Source: Paracoccaceae bacterium
GTDB taxonomy: Bacteria > Pseudomonadota > Alphaproteobacteria > Rhodobacterales > Rhodobacteraceae
DNA: 37,819 nt
Assembly (NCBI GenBank): GCA_014879735.1
Contig: JACSRN010000106.1
Location: forward strand, 1-37,819
Direction of reading: 5' to 3'
Each line of letters starts with the position of its first letter. Positions within the stretch are counted from its first letter, which is position 1. Below the pieces are notes generated by a model. It searched no databases. It was not told the origin of the DNA and was given only the letters and a program-made list of their open reading frames with translations. The translations under genes were made by a program, and so were the position numbers. Shown piece by piece: positions 9,783 through 17,996 of the stretch.

Positions 9783-10868
9783 TCAGCCCAGCCGGATGCG
9801 CGGGTTCAGGAAGACATAGCCGACGTCCGAGATCAGCTGCGTCACCAGGACGACGAAGACGGCGACCACCGAGCATGCAAGCAGCAGCTGGATGTCGTTG
9901 TTGCCCGCGGCCTGCACCAGCGTCCAGCCGAAGCCCTTGTAGTTGAACAGCGTCTCGACGATGACGACGCCGTTCAGAAGCCAGGGGAACTGCAGCATGA
10001 TCACCGTGAAGGGCGCGATCAGCGCGTTCCTGAGCGCGTGTTTGAGCACCACGTCGCGGAAGCTGACGCCCTTGAGCCGGGCGGTGCGGATATATTGCTG
10101 GGTCATCACCTCGGTCATCGAGGCCCGGGTCATCCGTGCGATATAGCCGATGCCGTACAGGGCGATGGTCATCACCGGCAGCGCGAAATTCCAGAAGGTG
10201 ATCTTGTCCATCGCGCTGGTGGCGGTGCCCTGGAACAGCGTCTTGCCCGAGATCCAGCCATGTTCGGCAAGCCAGGGCGAGATGCCGGCAGTGGCCGAGG
10301 CGAAGATCGCGATGAGGATCACGCCCGAGACATATTCCGGCGTGGCGGTGGTGGCGATCGAGAAGGTCGAGAGCACGCGGTCGGTGATCGTGCCCTCGCG
10401 CATGCCCGACAGGACGCCGATCAGCAAAGCGGTCGGCACCATGACGATCATCACCCAGAGCATCAGCCAGCCGGTATGGCCCAGCGAGCGGGCAAGGATT
10501 TCCGTCACCGGCTGCTTGAAGACGGTGGACCAGCCCCAGTCGCCCTGCAGGATGCCGCAATAGCGCGGTGCCTCGGCGTCCTTGGGCAGGCGGTTGTAGC
10601 ACCGCCCGGTGGGCCGGCCGTCGGAGGTGGTGCCGGTCCAGCCGGGAACCACCCCCAGCCATTCGCCATAGCGCTGCACCACCGGCGAGGCAAAGCCGTT
10701 CGAGGCCAGCCAGCTATCCACCTGATCATCGGTCATCCGGGCCGAAGCTTCGGATTTCGCGAGCTTTTCAAGGTTGGGCGGCAGGTTTGTCAGATAGAAG
10801 ACCACGAAGGTCAGGGCCAGCGCGGTCAGGATCATGACTCCGATCCGGCGCAGCAGGAAAAAAAACAT
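9783..10868 (-). CDS. ABC transporter permease, DppB/OppB-like
   Basis: This is the first inner membrane permease of the importer, 361 residues. The N-terminal helix FFLLRRIGVMILTALALTF is typical of DppB. A long periplasmic segment (about 30-125) follows and includes two cysteines, C90 and C104, that could form a disulfide. The remaining helices carry the conserved EAA loop QYIRTARLKGVSFRDVVLKH. The ATG at 10868 has AAGGAT ahead of it. The gene is preceded by a 90-base gap with a strong hairpin after the binding protein gene, and is followed 12 bases later by the second permease. Confidence 0.94.
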   Translation of the reverse strand: MFFFLLRRIGVMILTALALTFVVFYLTNLPPNLEKLAKSEASARMTDDQVDSWLASNGFASPVVQRYGEWLGVVPGWTGTTSDGRPTGRCYNRLPKDAEAPRYCGILQGDWGWSTVFKQPVTEILARSLGHTGWLMLWVMIVMVPTALLIGVLSGMREGTITDRVLSTFSIATTATPEYVSGVILIAIFASATAGISPWLAEHGWISGKTLFQGTATSAMDKITFWNFALPVMTIALYGIGYIARMTRASMTEVMTQQYIRTARLKGVSFRDVVLKHALRNALIAPFTVIMLQFPWLLNGVVIVETLFNYKGFGWTLVQAAGNNDIQLLLACSVVAVFVVLVTQLISDVGYVFLNPRIRLG

Positions 10869-10924
10869 GGCTCATCCTTCCCGTTTGGCTTCGGGCGGGT
10901 GCGGCGGAATGGCGAAAAGAACAG

Positions 10925-10948
10925 GCCCCGCCCGAGACCGGGCGGGGC
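10925..10948 (-). terminator. Strong hairpin between binding protein and permease genes
   Basis: A perfect 10-bp stem, GCCCCGCCCG/CGGGCGGGGC, closes a four-base loop just after the binding protein stop codon. On the minus strand it is followed by TGTTCTTTTC, a U-rich though interrupted tract. This is the usual place for a partial terminator or RNA-stabilising hairpin that lets the binding protein be made in excess over the membrane subunits. Confidence 0.65.
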
Positions 10949-10957
10949 ACCGGCCCA

Positions 10958-12607
10958 TCAGGCCAGCCAATGCCACTTGTAGTGGTGATGCTCGAAGGTC
11001 GGATGCATCTCGACGCCGCCAAGCTTCGGATCGGCGTGACGGAAGAGCGAGCGCCAGTAGGGCTGGATCAGAACGCCCTGCTCCTGCATGATCTCCTCAA
11101 GGCGCTTCATCACCTCGCGGCGCTTGTCCGCATCCGCAATCGCCAGCGCCTCGGACAGCTTGGCGTCGAACTCCTCGTTGGCAAAGGCGCTTTCGTTCCA
11201 GGCTTCGCCCGACTTGTAGGCCACCGCCAGCACCTGCACACCCAGCGGGCGCATGTTCCATTCCGTCGCGCTGAACGGATATTTCGTCCAGTCGTTCCAG
11301 AAGGTGGAGCCCGGCATGACCGTGCGCTTGATGTTGATGCCGGCGTCGCGGATCTGTGCGGCCACGGCATCGCAGGTCGCGGCCTGCCAGTCGTCGTCGA
11401 GCGACAGCAGCTCGAACTCGTGATCGGCCAGCCCGGCGGCGGCGATCATTTCCTTGGCCTTGGCCGGATCCACCACCAGCGGCGGAAGCTGGGCATATTC
11501 CGGATGGATCGGGCAGACGTGGTGATTCTCGGCCGGCTTGCCCAGGTTGTCATACCCGAGTTCCAGCACCACGTTGTTGTCGACCGCCATCTGCAGCGCC
11601 CTGCGGACGTTCACATCCTTGTATTCTTCGGCCAGCTGGTTGAAGCGCACGGCCAGCGTCGCCGAGGTGTTGGCCTCGGTCTTGGTCCAGCCCAGCGCAT
11701 CAAGCTGTTCGACGAAATCGCCCTGGGTCTGGTAGGTGGCGTCGATCTCGCCCGAACCGGCGGCGGCCACCCAGGCCGAAGGATCGCTGCCAAGGTCGAA
11801 ATATTCGATCCGGTCCAGCCAGGGCCCGCCATAGACCTCGGTGCCCCACCAGGGGGCGTCGCGCTTGACCAGCACCTGCTTGACGCCGACCTCGTTGGAT
11901 TCCGGCATGTACGGCCCGGTGCCGATCGGATTCGTCGAGGGATCGCCGTTGTCATAGCTCTTGTGCACGACGGCGGCCGGATAATCGGCGCAGGAGGCGA
12001 TCAGCGCGATATCGGGCTGCGACAGCTTCAGCGTCAGCGTCAGCGGATCGACCACCACCAGCGCATCGGCGCGGACCTGCTTGGTGCCGGCATCCTGGAT
12101 GCCGACCATGCGCGCCGACATCGAATTGCCCTCGACCGTGCCATCGGCCCAGCGGGCGAAATTGTTGGCCACGTCATCGGCGGTGAAGTCGTCGCCGTTC
12201 GACCATTTCACGCCCGGGCGCACCTTCATAGTGTATTCGGTGGCATCGTCGTTGGCGGTCCAGCTTTCCAGCAGCATGCCGCGGATCGAGCCGTCATTCT
12301 CGTATTCGACGAGATATTCCAGCCAGCCGCGGGTAAAGTTGGCAATCTCGCTCCAGTCGGCCGTGCGCGGATCCTTCAGGCCCTTGGTCTGCAGGTTCAT
12401 GCGCAGCGTGCCGCCGGCCTTGGCCTCCTGCGCCCGGGCTGCCCCGGGCAGTGCCACGCCGATCAGCCCGTAGGCCGCGGCCGCCGAAACGCCAAGCGCG
12501 GTCGACCGCGCCAGAAACTCGCGCCGGCTCAACTCGCCCGCGCGGTGCTCGCGGGCATACATCCAGGCCGCCGGGTGGATCTGGCTGCCCTCGTTGATCT
12601 TGGTCAT
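10958..12607 (-). CDS. Periplasmic substrate-binding protein of the ABC importer (SBP family 5), Tat-exported
   Basis: This is the solute receptor of the transporter, 549 residues, in the DppA/OppA class (family 5). The N-terminus carries a twin-arginine signal: SRREFLARS at 27-35, a hydrophobic stretch and a cleavage site near ARAQ (57-60). The n-region before the arginines is unusually long and conserved-looking ([14 protein letters not shown]). The mature part begins [20 protein letters not shown] and contains the family's [17 protein letters not shown] and the C-terminal [12 protein letters not shown] segments. It heads the transporter genes with an AGGGAG ribosome site and lies 243 bases downstream of an AraC-type regulator. 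Tat export suggests folding in the cytosol. Peptides are the default substrate for the class, but it is not readable here. Confidence 0.94.
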   Translation of the reverse strand: MTKINEGSQIHPAAWMYAREHRAGELSRREFLARSTALGVSAAAAYGLIGVALPGAARAQEAKAGGTLRMNLQTKGLKDPRTADWSEIANFTRGWLEYLVEYENDGSIRGMLLESWTANDDATEYTMKVRPGVKWSNGDDFTADDVANNFARWADGTVEGNSMSARMVGIQDAGTKQVRADALVVVDPLTLTLKLSQPDIALIASCADYPAAVVHKSYDNGDPSTNPIGTGPYMPESNEVGVKQVLVKRDAPWWGTEVYGGPWLDRIEYFDLGSDPSAWVAAAGSGEIDATYQTQGDFVEQLDALGWTKTEANTSATLAVRFNQLAEEYKDVNVRRALQMAVDNNVVLELGYDNLGKPAENHHVCPIHPEYAQLPPLVVDPAKAKEMIAAAGLADHEFELLSLDDDWQAATCDAVAAQIRDAGINIKRTVMPGSTFWNDWTKYPFSATEWNMRPLGVQVLAVAYKSGEAWNESAFANEEFDAKLSEALAIADADKRREVMKRLEEIMQEQGVLIQPYWRSLFRHADPKLGGVEMHPTFEHHHYKWHWLA

Positions 12608-12850
12608 ACGTCTTTCTCCCTGTCAGGCACGGTTCTCCGTGGCGGACTGCCGCGGAAATACGAAAAAGAGCCGACCCCTTGTCACTGCGGCGCGAAGCGC
12701 CGGACCTGCCTGTTGCGGCCGGTGGACCTGACCCGTTTCTGCGGCCATTTCCGCAGGATTCCGACCTTGCGTCAATGGCCTTGACAGACAGGATCCGGCA
12801 CATTTGCGACATCTGTCGCGCAAGGGGCGACGCGCCCGAAGGCTAGCGCA
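12608..12850 (-). promoter_or_regulatory. Leader/promoter region of the ABC importer
   Basis: These 243 bases lie between the AraC-type gene and the binding protein gene. From the start codon outward there are two perfect 6-bp hairpins, CGGCGC/GCGCCG at 12688-12702 and CTGCGG/CCGCAG at 12739-12756. Further out is an imperfect inverted repeat at 12804-12823 with core GCGACA-TC-TGTCGC. On the minus strand TTGACG near 12769-12774 is a possible -35 with no convincing -10. The region is a likely regulatory leader; assignment of individual sites is a guess. Confidence 0.45.
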
Positions 12851-13648
12851 TCAGGGCGCGCGGCGAAAGGCCGTTGGGGATTTTCCGGTCAGATGCTGGA
12901 ATGCGCGGGTGAAATAGGCCGGGGAATTGAAGCCCAGACTTGCCGCGATATGGGCGACCGGGATCCGGGTCTCCGACAGCAGGCGCCGCGCCTCGAAGAT
13001 GCGACGATCCTGCAGCAGGGCCGAGGCCGGGCGCCCGCAGGCCGCCTTGCAGCAGCGCGTCAGATGGGTGGGCGTAACCCCCAGCGCCGCCGCGAAATCC
13101 GCCACCCCCATGCCAGAGCGGAAGTCGCGCTCCAGCAGCGCGGTATAGCGCGCGACCAGCCGGCGCGTCGCATCGGGCTTCGCCGTCTCGGGCTCGGCCT
13201 TCTTCGCCTGCCGCTCCAGCCAGACGCCAAGCAGGCCCAGGTAATGCCGCGTCGCCCGGTCGTGCGCCGCCACCTCCGAGGTCATCTCGCGCAGGATCGA
13301 ATCGAGCAGCAGGTTCAGCTCCTGCTGGGCGTGCGCCTCGCGGATGCGCAGATGGACAGCCTGTTTCGGCAGCGTCACGTCACAGTCGCGGCCAAAGAAG
13401 ACCGCCGTGCCAAAAACCTGCGGCCCGGCCTCGAACCCATGCATCACCCCCGGCGGGATGAAGATCGCATTATGCGCGGTATAGCCGCGCGTCTGGCCCT
13501 GAAGGGTGATCCGGCCCTGTCCCTTGGTAAACCACAGGAAACAGGGTTCGGACAGCGAACGCATCGCCTCCACCCGCCAGCGCCCGCCAGCGGCAAGCCT
13601 GGGAATGGCCACAAGGCGCAGCTGGGACAGCGGAGACAGGTCTTGCAT
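12851..13648 (-). CDS. AraC-family transcriptional regulator
   Basis: This is a one-component regulator of 265 residues. The N-terminal part is a cupin-like sensor domain, seen in GQGRITLQGQTRGYTAHNAI followed by FIPPGVMHGF. The C-terminal 100 residues hold two helix-turn-helix motifs: the first around VADFAAALGVTPTHLTRCCK and the second with IAASLGFNSPAYFTRAFQ and the terminal GKSPTAFRR signature. I prefer the ATG at 13648; an in-frame GTG at 13696 would add 16 residues without any ribosome site. It lies directly upstream of the ABC importer on the same strand, so control of that transporter is a reasonable inference. The ligand is unknown. Confidence 0.92.
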   Translation of the reverse strand: MQDLSPLSQLRLVAIPRLAAGGRWRVEAMRSLSEPCFLWFTKGQGRITLQGQTRGYTAHNAIFIPPGVMHGFEAGPQVFGTAVFFGRDCDVTLPKQAVHLRIREAHAQQELNLLLDSILREMTSEVAAHDRATRHYLGLLGVWLERQAKKAEPETAKPDATRRLVARYTALLERDFRSGMGVADFAAALGVTPTHLTRCCKAACGRPASALLQDRRIFEARRLLSETRIPVAHIAASLGFNSPAYFTRAFQHLTGKSPTAFRRAP

Positions 13649-13731
13649 CGGGCGGGTGCTCTTCGGAAACAACTTCAGCTTATGCGTGCATGCCACGTAA
13701 ACGAAAGCAAAAAGATGACCGAATGGGGGAT

Positions 13732-13776
13732 TTGTCCACAGCAGTCGCGGAAAGCTGTGGACAATCCTGTGGACGT
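13732..13776. promoter_or_regulatory. Cluster of three DnaA-box-like nonamers with an 11-bp inverted repeat
   Basis: TTGTCCACA (13732-13740), its reverse complement TGTGGACAA (13756-13764) and TGTGGACGT (13768-13776) occur within 45 bases. The first two form a perfect 11-bp inverted repeat (TTGTCCACAGC/GCTGTGGACAA) around an 11-base spacer. The first two nonamers differ from the DnaA consensus TTATCCACA at one position; the third differs more. The cluster lies between the miaA stop and the araC start. A hairpin terminator for miaA is an alternative, but no T run follows. Confidence 0.5.
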
Positions 13777-13801
13777 TACATTCGTGCCGCAGTGCGGCCG
13801 C

Positions 13802-14671
13802 TCAGGGCAGCGCCACCGGGCGCCAGTCCGCCATCCGGGCGCGGAACCAGTGCCGCTGGCGCCGGGCATATTGCCGGCTGGCCAGCTTCGCCGCCGCCAC
13901 CGCCGCCGCCAGGGGTGCGCCGTCGCGCAGATGCGCCACCAGATCCGCCGCCCCGATCGCCCGGGCCGAGGGCCGGGCCGGATCCCAGAACGGCAGTTCC
14001 GCCCGCACCTCCTCCATTGCGCCGGTCGCGATCATCCGGTCAAAGCGCCGGTCGATCCGCTCCTGCAGCCAGTCGGTCGCGGGATGCAGGACCAGCGCCT
14101 CCGCCCGGGTCCGCGCCAGAAGCGGCGGCGCGGTTGCCGCCTGCCAGCCGGCAAGCCCGCGGCCGGTCGCGCGCAGCACCTCCCAGGCGCGCTGCACGCG
14201 GACGGGGTTCCTCAGGTCGATCCGCGCCGCGGTCGCCGGATCCAGTGCTGCCACCATCGCCGCGAAATCCGCCGCCCGCAGCGCATCGCCGGCGGCCCGC
14301 ACCTCGGCCGGCACCGCCGGGATCTCGGCCAGCCCGCCGGTCAGCGCCGTGAAGTAGAGCCCGGTCCCGCCCACGACGACCACCGGCCGGCCAAGAAGCC
14401 CCGCGACCTCGCGCAGCCAGTGGCCTACCGAATAGGCGGTGTCGCGCCCGACATGACCATAGAGCGCATGCGGCAGCGCCGCCTCCTCGGCCGCCGAGGG
14501 CCGCGCCGTCAGCACCCGCCAGCGACCATAAACTTGCAGCGCATCGGCATTGACGATCACCCGGCCATCGCGCGCCGCCAGCTCCATCGCCAGCGCCGAC
14601 TTGCCGCTGGCCGTTGGCCCGGCGATCAGCACCGGCGCCTCGCGTGAAATTCCCGCCAGATCCTGTCGCAC
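13802..14671 (-). CDS. miaA: tRNA dimethylallyltransferase
   Basis: This enzyme transfers a dimethylallyl group to adenosine 37 of tRNAs that read UNN codons, the first step toward ms2i6A. The protein has the P-loop GPTASGKSA at about 18-26, then NADALQVYGRWRVLTARPS, the substrate loop VVGGTGLYFTALTGG, and C-terminal KLASRQYARRQRHWFR. The frame runs upstream over the pyrH start, but the real start is the GTG at 14671. It gives the usual 289 residues and has AGAAGAAGG five bases ahead. That ribosome site belongs to a dispersed Rhodobacterales repeat (copy 2), so the repeat appears to supply the translation signal. The gene is divergent from pyrH. Confidence 0.95.
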   Translation of the reverse strand: MRQDLAGISREAPVLIAGPTASGKSALAMELAARDGRVIVNADALQVYGRWRVLTARPSAAEEAALPHALYGHVGRDTAYSVGHWLREVAGLLGRPVVVVGGTGLYFTALTGGLAEIPAVPAEVRAAGDALRAADFAAMVAALDPATAARIDLRNPVRVQRAWEVLRATGRGLAGWQAATAPPLLARTRAEALVLHPATDWLQERIDRRFDRMIATGAMEEVRAELPFWDPARPSARAIGAADLVAHLRDGAPLAAAVAAAKLASRQYARRQRHWFRARMADWRPVALP

Positions 14672-14676
14672 GGCCG

Positions 14677-14740
14677 CCTTCTTCTCTGTCCAAATATCCC
14701 GGGGGAGGCCGCCGGAACGGCGGGCGGGGGCAGCGCCCCC
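14677..14740 (-). repeat. Rhodobacterales-type dispersed intergenic repeat, copy 2
   Basis: On the minus strand this reads a GGGGGC/GCCCCC hairpin (14726-14740), a CCGCCG/CGGCGG hairpin (14709-14723), then the 24-base core at 14677-14700 starting GGGATATTT and ending CAGAGAAGAAGG. The core matches copy 1 at 8568-8591 in 22 of 24 bases. It ends five bases before the miaA GTG, so its terminal purines serve as the ribosome site. The rest of the gap to pyrH (14741-14876) shows no gene or clear promoter. Confidence 0.75.
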
Positions 14741-14876
14741 TCTTGCCGCTGCGTCTTCCGCTGCGTCCCCCGGGGCCGTCGCCCGCCCGCGCTTCCGCTT
14801 CTGCGGTTGAACCCGCCGGCGTTTTCGCCCATTTTCCCGCGCGATCCAAGACCAGAACGAACAACAGGGGAACCCC

Positions 14877-15617
14877 ATGTCCAGCGCCAAGCCCGGGCTC
14901 GACCCGGCGATGAAATATTCGCGCGTGATGCTGAAGATCTCGGGCGAGGCCCTGATGGGCGATCAGGGCTACGGCCTGCATCCGCCCACCGTCGCCCGCA
15001 TCGCGCGCGAGGTGCAAAACGTGCAGCAGGCCGGTGTCGAGGTCTGCATGGTGATCGGCGGCGGCAATATCTTCCGCGGTCTGGCCGGCAGCGCGCAGGG
15101 GATGGAGCGGACGACGGCCGACTACATGGGGATGCTGGCCACGGTGATGAATGCGCTTGCGATGCAATCGGCGCTGGAGCAGGTCGGCGTCTTCACCCGG
15201 GTGATCAGCGCCATCCCGATGGACCAGGTCTGCGAACCCTACATCCGCCGCCGCGCGGTGCGCCACCTCGAAAAGAAGCGGGTCTGCATCTTCGCCGCCG
15301 GCACCGGCAACCCCTATTTCACCACCGACACCGCCGCCACGCTGCGCGCCAGCGAAATGGGCTGCGAGGCGGTGTTCAAGGGCACCAAGGTCGATGGCGT
15401 CTACAACAAGGATCCGAAGAAACACCCCGATGCCAAGCGCTACGAACGTGTCAGCTATGACGAGGCGCTGGAAAAGCACCTCGGCGTGATGGATGCGACC
15501 GCCATCGCGCTGGCCCGCGACAACAAGCTGCCGATCATCGTCTTCTCGCTGGACGAACCGGGCGGCTTTCTCAGCATCCTGGCCGGGCAGGGGGTCTATA
15601 CCACGGTGCATTCCTGA
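14877..15617 (+). CDS. pyrH: UMP kinase
   Basis: This phosphorylates UMP to UDP in the cytosol, feeding pyrimidine nucleotide and UDP-sugar synthesis. The 246-residue protein is of the amino acid kinase fold: phosphate loop [18 protein letters not shown], the GGGNIFRG loop, [15 protein letters not shown], and [20 protein letters not shown] near the C-terminus, all hallmarks of bacterial PyrH and distinct from eukaryotic UMP/CMP kinases. The ATG at 14877 follows ACAGGGG. It is the first gene of the long plus-strand supercluster, 223 bases ahead of frr. Confidence 0.98.
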   Translation: MSSAKPGLDPAMKYSRVMLKISGEALMGDQGYGLHPPTVARIAREVQNVQQAGVEVCMVIGGGNIFRGLAGSAQGMERTTADYMGMLATVMNALAMQSALEQVGVFTRVISAIPMDQVCEPYIRRRAVRHLEKKRVCIFAAGTGNPYFTTDTAATLRASEMGCEAVFKGTKVDGVYNKDPKKHPDAKRYERVSYDEALEKHLGVMDATAIALARDNKLPIIVFSLDEPGGFLSILAGQGVYTTVHS

Positions 15618-15840
15618 CGGGTCGCCCGGGCCCAGGCAGGGGCCGCCCGATGGGCCGCTTGACCAGGGCCGGGGCCATACGGGCCGCAGCATCCGAGGCG
15701 GTTTCGATGGCACTTTCGGCGCCGGCGGGATCGGCGGGAATGGCCCCGCCTACTGTACGGCCCGGGCAAACTGTCCTATAGCATCGCAAACGACCGCCGC
15801 CCCGGCCCTGCCGGGTGCGGCCCAAAGCCAGGGAAGATCC
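15618..15840 (+). other. Intergenic region between pyrH and frr
   Basis: These 223 GC-rich bases carry no credible gene on either strand. TATAGC at 15778-15783 could be a -10 element for frr, but I see no convincing -35 at the right distance. The CAGGGAAG just before the frr ATG is the ribosome site. Confidence 0.3.
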
Positions 15841-16407
15841 ATGTCGACCGAAGACTTCATGCTCGACACCGACGACCTGACGCGCCGCATGGAAGGCGCG
15901 CTGGCCAGTCTGCGCACCGAATTCGCCTCGCTTCGCACCGGACGCGCCTCGGGCTCGATGCTGGAGCCGATCCATGTCGAGGCCTATGGCCAGATGACGC
16001 CGATCAACCAGCTCGGCACGGTGAACGTGCCCGAGCCCCGGATGGTGACGATCAACGTCTGGGACAAGGGCATGGTCAACAAGGTGGAAAAGGCGATCCG
16101 CGAGTCAGGCCTCGGCATCAACCCGCAGACCAACGGCACCATCATCATGCTGCCGATCCCCGAGTTGAACGAACAGCGGCGCAAGGAACTGACCAAGGTC
16201 GCGGCGCAATATGCCGAACATGCCCGTGTCGCAGTCCGCAACCTGCGTCGCGACGGCATGGACCAGATCAAGAAGGCCAGGGCCAAGGGCCTGTCCGAGG
16301 ATGACCAGAAGTTCTGGGAGGCCGAGGTGCAGGATCTGACCGACAAGCACATCAAGCTTGTCGACCAGACGCTGGAGACGAAGCAGCAAGAGATCATGCA
16401 GGTCTGA
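15841..16407 (+). CDS. frr: Ribosome recycling factor
   Basis: With EF-G this protein splits post-termination ribosomes so subunits can be reused. The 188-residue length is standard. The two-domain L-shape is recognised from [20 protein letters not shown] at about 20-40, the small domain with [20 protein letters not shown], and the long C-terminal helices containing [18 protein letters not shown]. The frame extends well upstream, but the ATG at 15841 gives the family length and has AGGGAAG ahead. Placement between pyrH and uppS is conserved widely in bacteria. Confidence 0.98.
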   Translation: MSTEDFMLDTDDLTRRMEGALASLRTEFASLRTGRASGSMLEPIHVEAYGQMTPINQLGTVNVPEPRMVTINVWDKGMVNKVEKAIRESGLGINPQTNGTIIMLPIPELNEQRRKELTKVAAQYAEHARVAVRNLRRDGMDQIKKARAKGLSEDDQKFWEAEVQDLTDKHIKLVDQTLETKQQEIMQV

Positions 16408-16423
16408 AGGGGGCTTTCCCGCC

Positions 16424-17152
16424 ATGGCAGCGGCAGGCACGGCCGGCGCGCGACAGGCGGGCCATGTGGCCATCATCATGGACGGCAACGGCCGCTGGGC
16501 CACCAACCGCGGCTGGCCGCGGTTGGTCGGGCATCGCAAGGGCGCCGAGCGGGTGAAGGAGATCGTTCGCGCCTCCTCCGATCTGGGCATCGGCTGGCTG
16601 ACGCTCTATGCCTTCTCGACCGAGAACTGGAAGCGGTCCACCGAAGAGGTGCTGGGGCTGATGGCGATCTTTGCCCGCTACATCCAGCGCGAGGCGGAGG
16701 GCATGGCGCGCGAAGGCGTCCGCATGCGCTTCATCGGCGACCGATCGCGGCTCGACCCAAAGTTGCAGCGGCTGATGGCCGGGATCGAGGCGAAGACCGC
16801 GCATCTGAAGCGGTTGAACCTGACGGTCGCCATCAACTACGGCGGCCGTGACGAAATCGTCCGCGCCCTGCGCGGGCTGGCCTGCGACGCGGCCGAGGGC
16901 CGGATCGACCCGCGTGACCTGACCGAGGCCGCGATTTCGGCGCGGCTCGACACCCACGACCTGCCCGATCCCGACCTGGTGATACGGACCTCTGGCGAGA
17001 CGCGGACCTCGAACTTCCTGCCCTGGCAGGCGGCCTATGCCGAATATGAATTCACCGAAACCCTGTGGCCCGATTTCTCGACCGCGGAACTGGCGGCGAT
17101 CCTTGCGCGCTTTTCCAATCGCGAACGCCGGTTTGGCGGGGTCAAGGCATGA
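16424..17152 (+). CDS. uppS: Undecaprenyl diphosphate synthase (di-trans,poly-cis)
   Basis: This adds isopentenyl units to farnesyl diphosphate, giving the C55 carrier for peptidoglycan and other envelope polymers. The 242-residue protein shows the cis-prenyltransferase motifs: IIMDGNGRWATNRGWPRLVG with the catalytic aspartate, LTLYAFSTENWKRS, and DLVIRTSGETRTSNFLPWQ with ETLWPDF at the C-terminus. The ATG at 16424 is 16 bases after the frr stop and follows GAAGGGGG. Its stop overlaps the cdsA start as ATGA, indicating coupled translation. Confidence 0.97.
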   Translation: MAAAGTAGARQAGHVAIIMDGNGRWATNRGWPRLVGHRKGAERVKEIVRASSDLGIGWLTLYAFSTENWKRSTEEVLGLMAIFARYIQREAEGMAREGVRMRFIGDRSRLDPKLQRLMAGIEAKTAHLKRLNLTVAINYGGRDEIVRALRGLACDAAEGRIDPRDLTEAAISARLDTHDLPDPDLVIRTSGETRTSNFLPWQAAYAEYEFTETLWPDFSTAELAAILARFSNRERRFGGVKA

Positions 17153-17991
17153 CCGGCACTGACGGCGACACCGGCGAGGCGGAGAAGCCGTCCGTAGCCT
17201 CGGCCCCGGGGCGCTGGTCCGACCTCGGGCCGCGGATCGCATCGGGCGCCGTTCTGGTGATCCTCGGTGGCGGGGCGGTGGTCCTCGGCGGCTGGGAACT
17301 GGCGCTGGTGGCCGTGCTGTGCGTTGGCGCGATGGTCTGGGAACTGGCGCGGATGACCCGGGGCGACGGGTTCGATGCCGCGATCCCGCTCGGCGTGCTG
17401 GCTGCCGTGGTCCTGGCGCTGAACCTGTGGGTTCCCGCGCCCTGGCCGCTGGCCCTGCTGCTGCTGCCGTCGCTGATCGGGGTGATGACGCCGCGGCGCG
17501 ATTCCGGCGTCTTCGCGGCCTATGCGCTGGTGATCCTGCTGACCGGCCTGTGCTTTGTCATCCTGCGTGAGACGCTGGGGCTGGCGGCGGTGCTGGCGAT
17601 CCTGCTGACCGTCATCGTCTCGGATATCGCGGGCTATTTCGCGGGCCGGGTGCTGGGCGGGCCGAAGTTCTGGCCGGCGATCAGCCCGAAGAAGACCTGG
17701 AGCGGTACCATCGCCGGCTGGATTGGCGCGGCGCTGGTCGGGGCCGGCTTCTGGCTGACGGGCTGGGGCGGCGCCGGCCTGATCTGGATCCTGCCGGTGA
17801 TCGCCTTTGCCGGCCAGATGGGCGATATCGCCGAAAGCGCGATCAAGCGGCGGGCGGGGGTGAAGGATTCCTCGCAGCTGATCCCCGGCCATGGCGGGGT
17901 GATGGACCGTTTCGATGCGCTGGCCTTCGCCACCATCGCGGCCGCCTTCCTGCAACCCTTCCTGCCGTTCCTGCCCGGCTCGCAGGGCTGA
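17149..17991 (+). CDS. cdsA: Phosphatidate cytidylyltransferase
   Basis: This inner membrane enzyme makes CDP-diacylglycerol from phosphatidic acid and CTP, the precursor of all major phospholipids. The 280-residue protein has a short hydrophilic N-terminus (about 1-22), then about seven to eight membrane helices, and the family signature near the C-terminus, SAIKRRAGVKDSSQLIPGHG followed at once by GVMDR. The start overlaps the uppS stop in an ATGA. dxr begins five bases after its stop, so the three genes form a tight unit. Confidence 0.96.
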   Translation: MTGTDGDTGEAEKPSVASAPGRWSDLGPRIASGAVLVILGGGAVVLGGWELALVAVLCVGAMVWELARMTRGDGFDAAIPLGVLAAVVLALNLWVPAPWPLALLLLPSLIGVMTPRRDSGVFAAYALVILLTGLCFVILRETLGLAAVLAILLTVIVSDIAGYFAGRVLGGPKFWPAISPKKTWSGTIAGWIGAALVGAGFWLTGWGGAGLIWILPVIAFAGQMGDIAESAIKRRAGVKDSSQLIPGHGGVMDRFDALAFATIAAAFLQPFLPFLPGSQG

Positions 17992-17996
17992 CGGCC

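Noticed and set aside
8523-10982. An 819-codon plus-strand open frame opposite the ABC permeases
   Set aside because: It is the antisense shadow of two well-supported permease genes; its His/Asp/Glu-rich product is a codon-bias artefact.
13732-13776. Chromosomal replication origin
   Set aside because: Only three DnaA-like sites, no AT-rich unwinding region, and none of the genes expected near oriC in this order are adjacent.
14672-14890. N-terminal extension of MiaA to 14890
   Set aside because: It would overlap the pyrH start, is Arg/Gly-rich and crosses a dispersed repeat; the GTG at 14671 gives the normal MiaA length.
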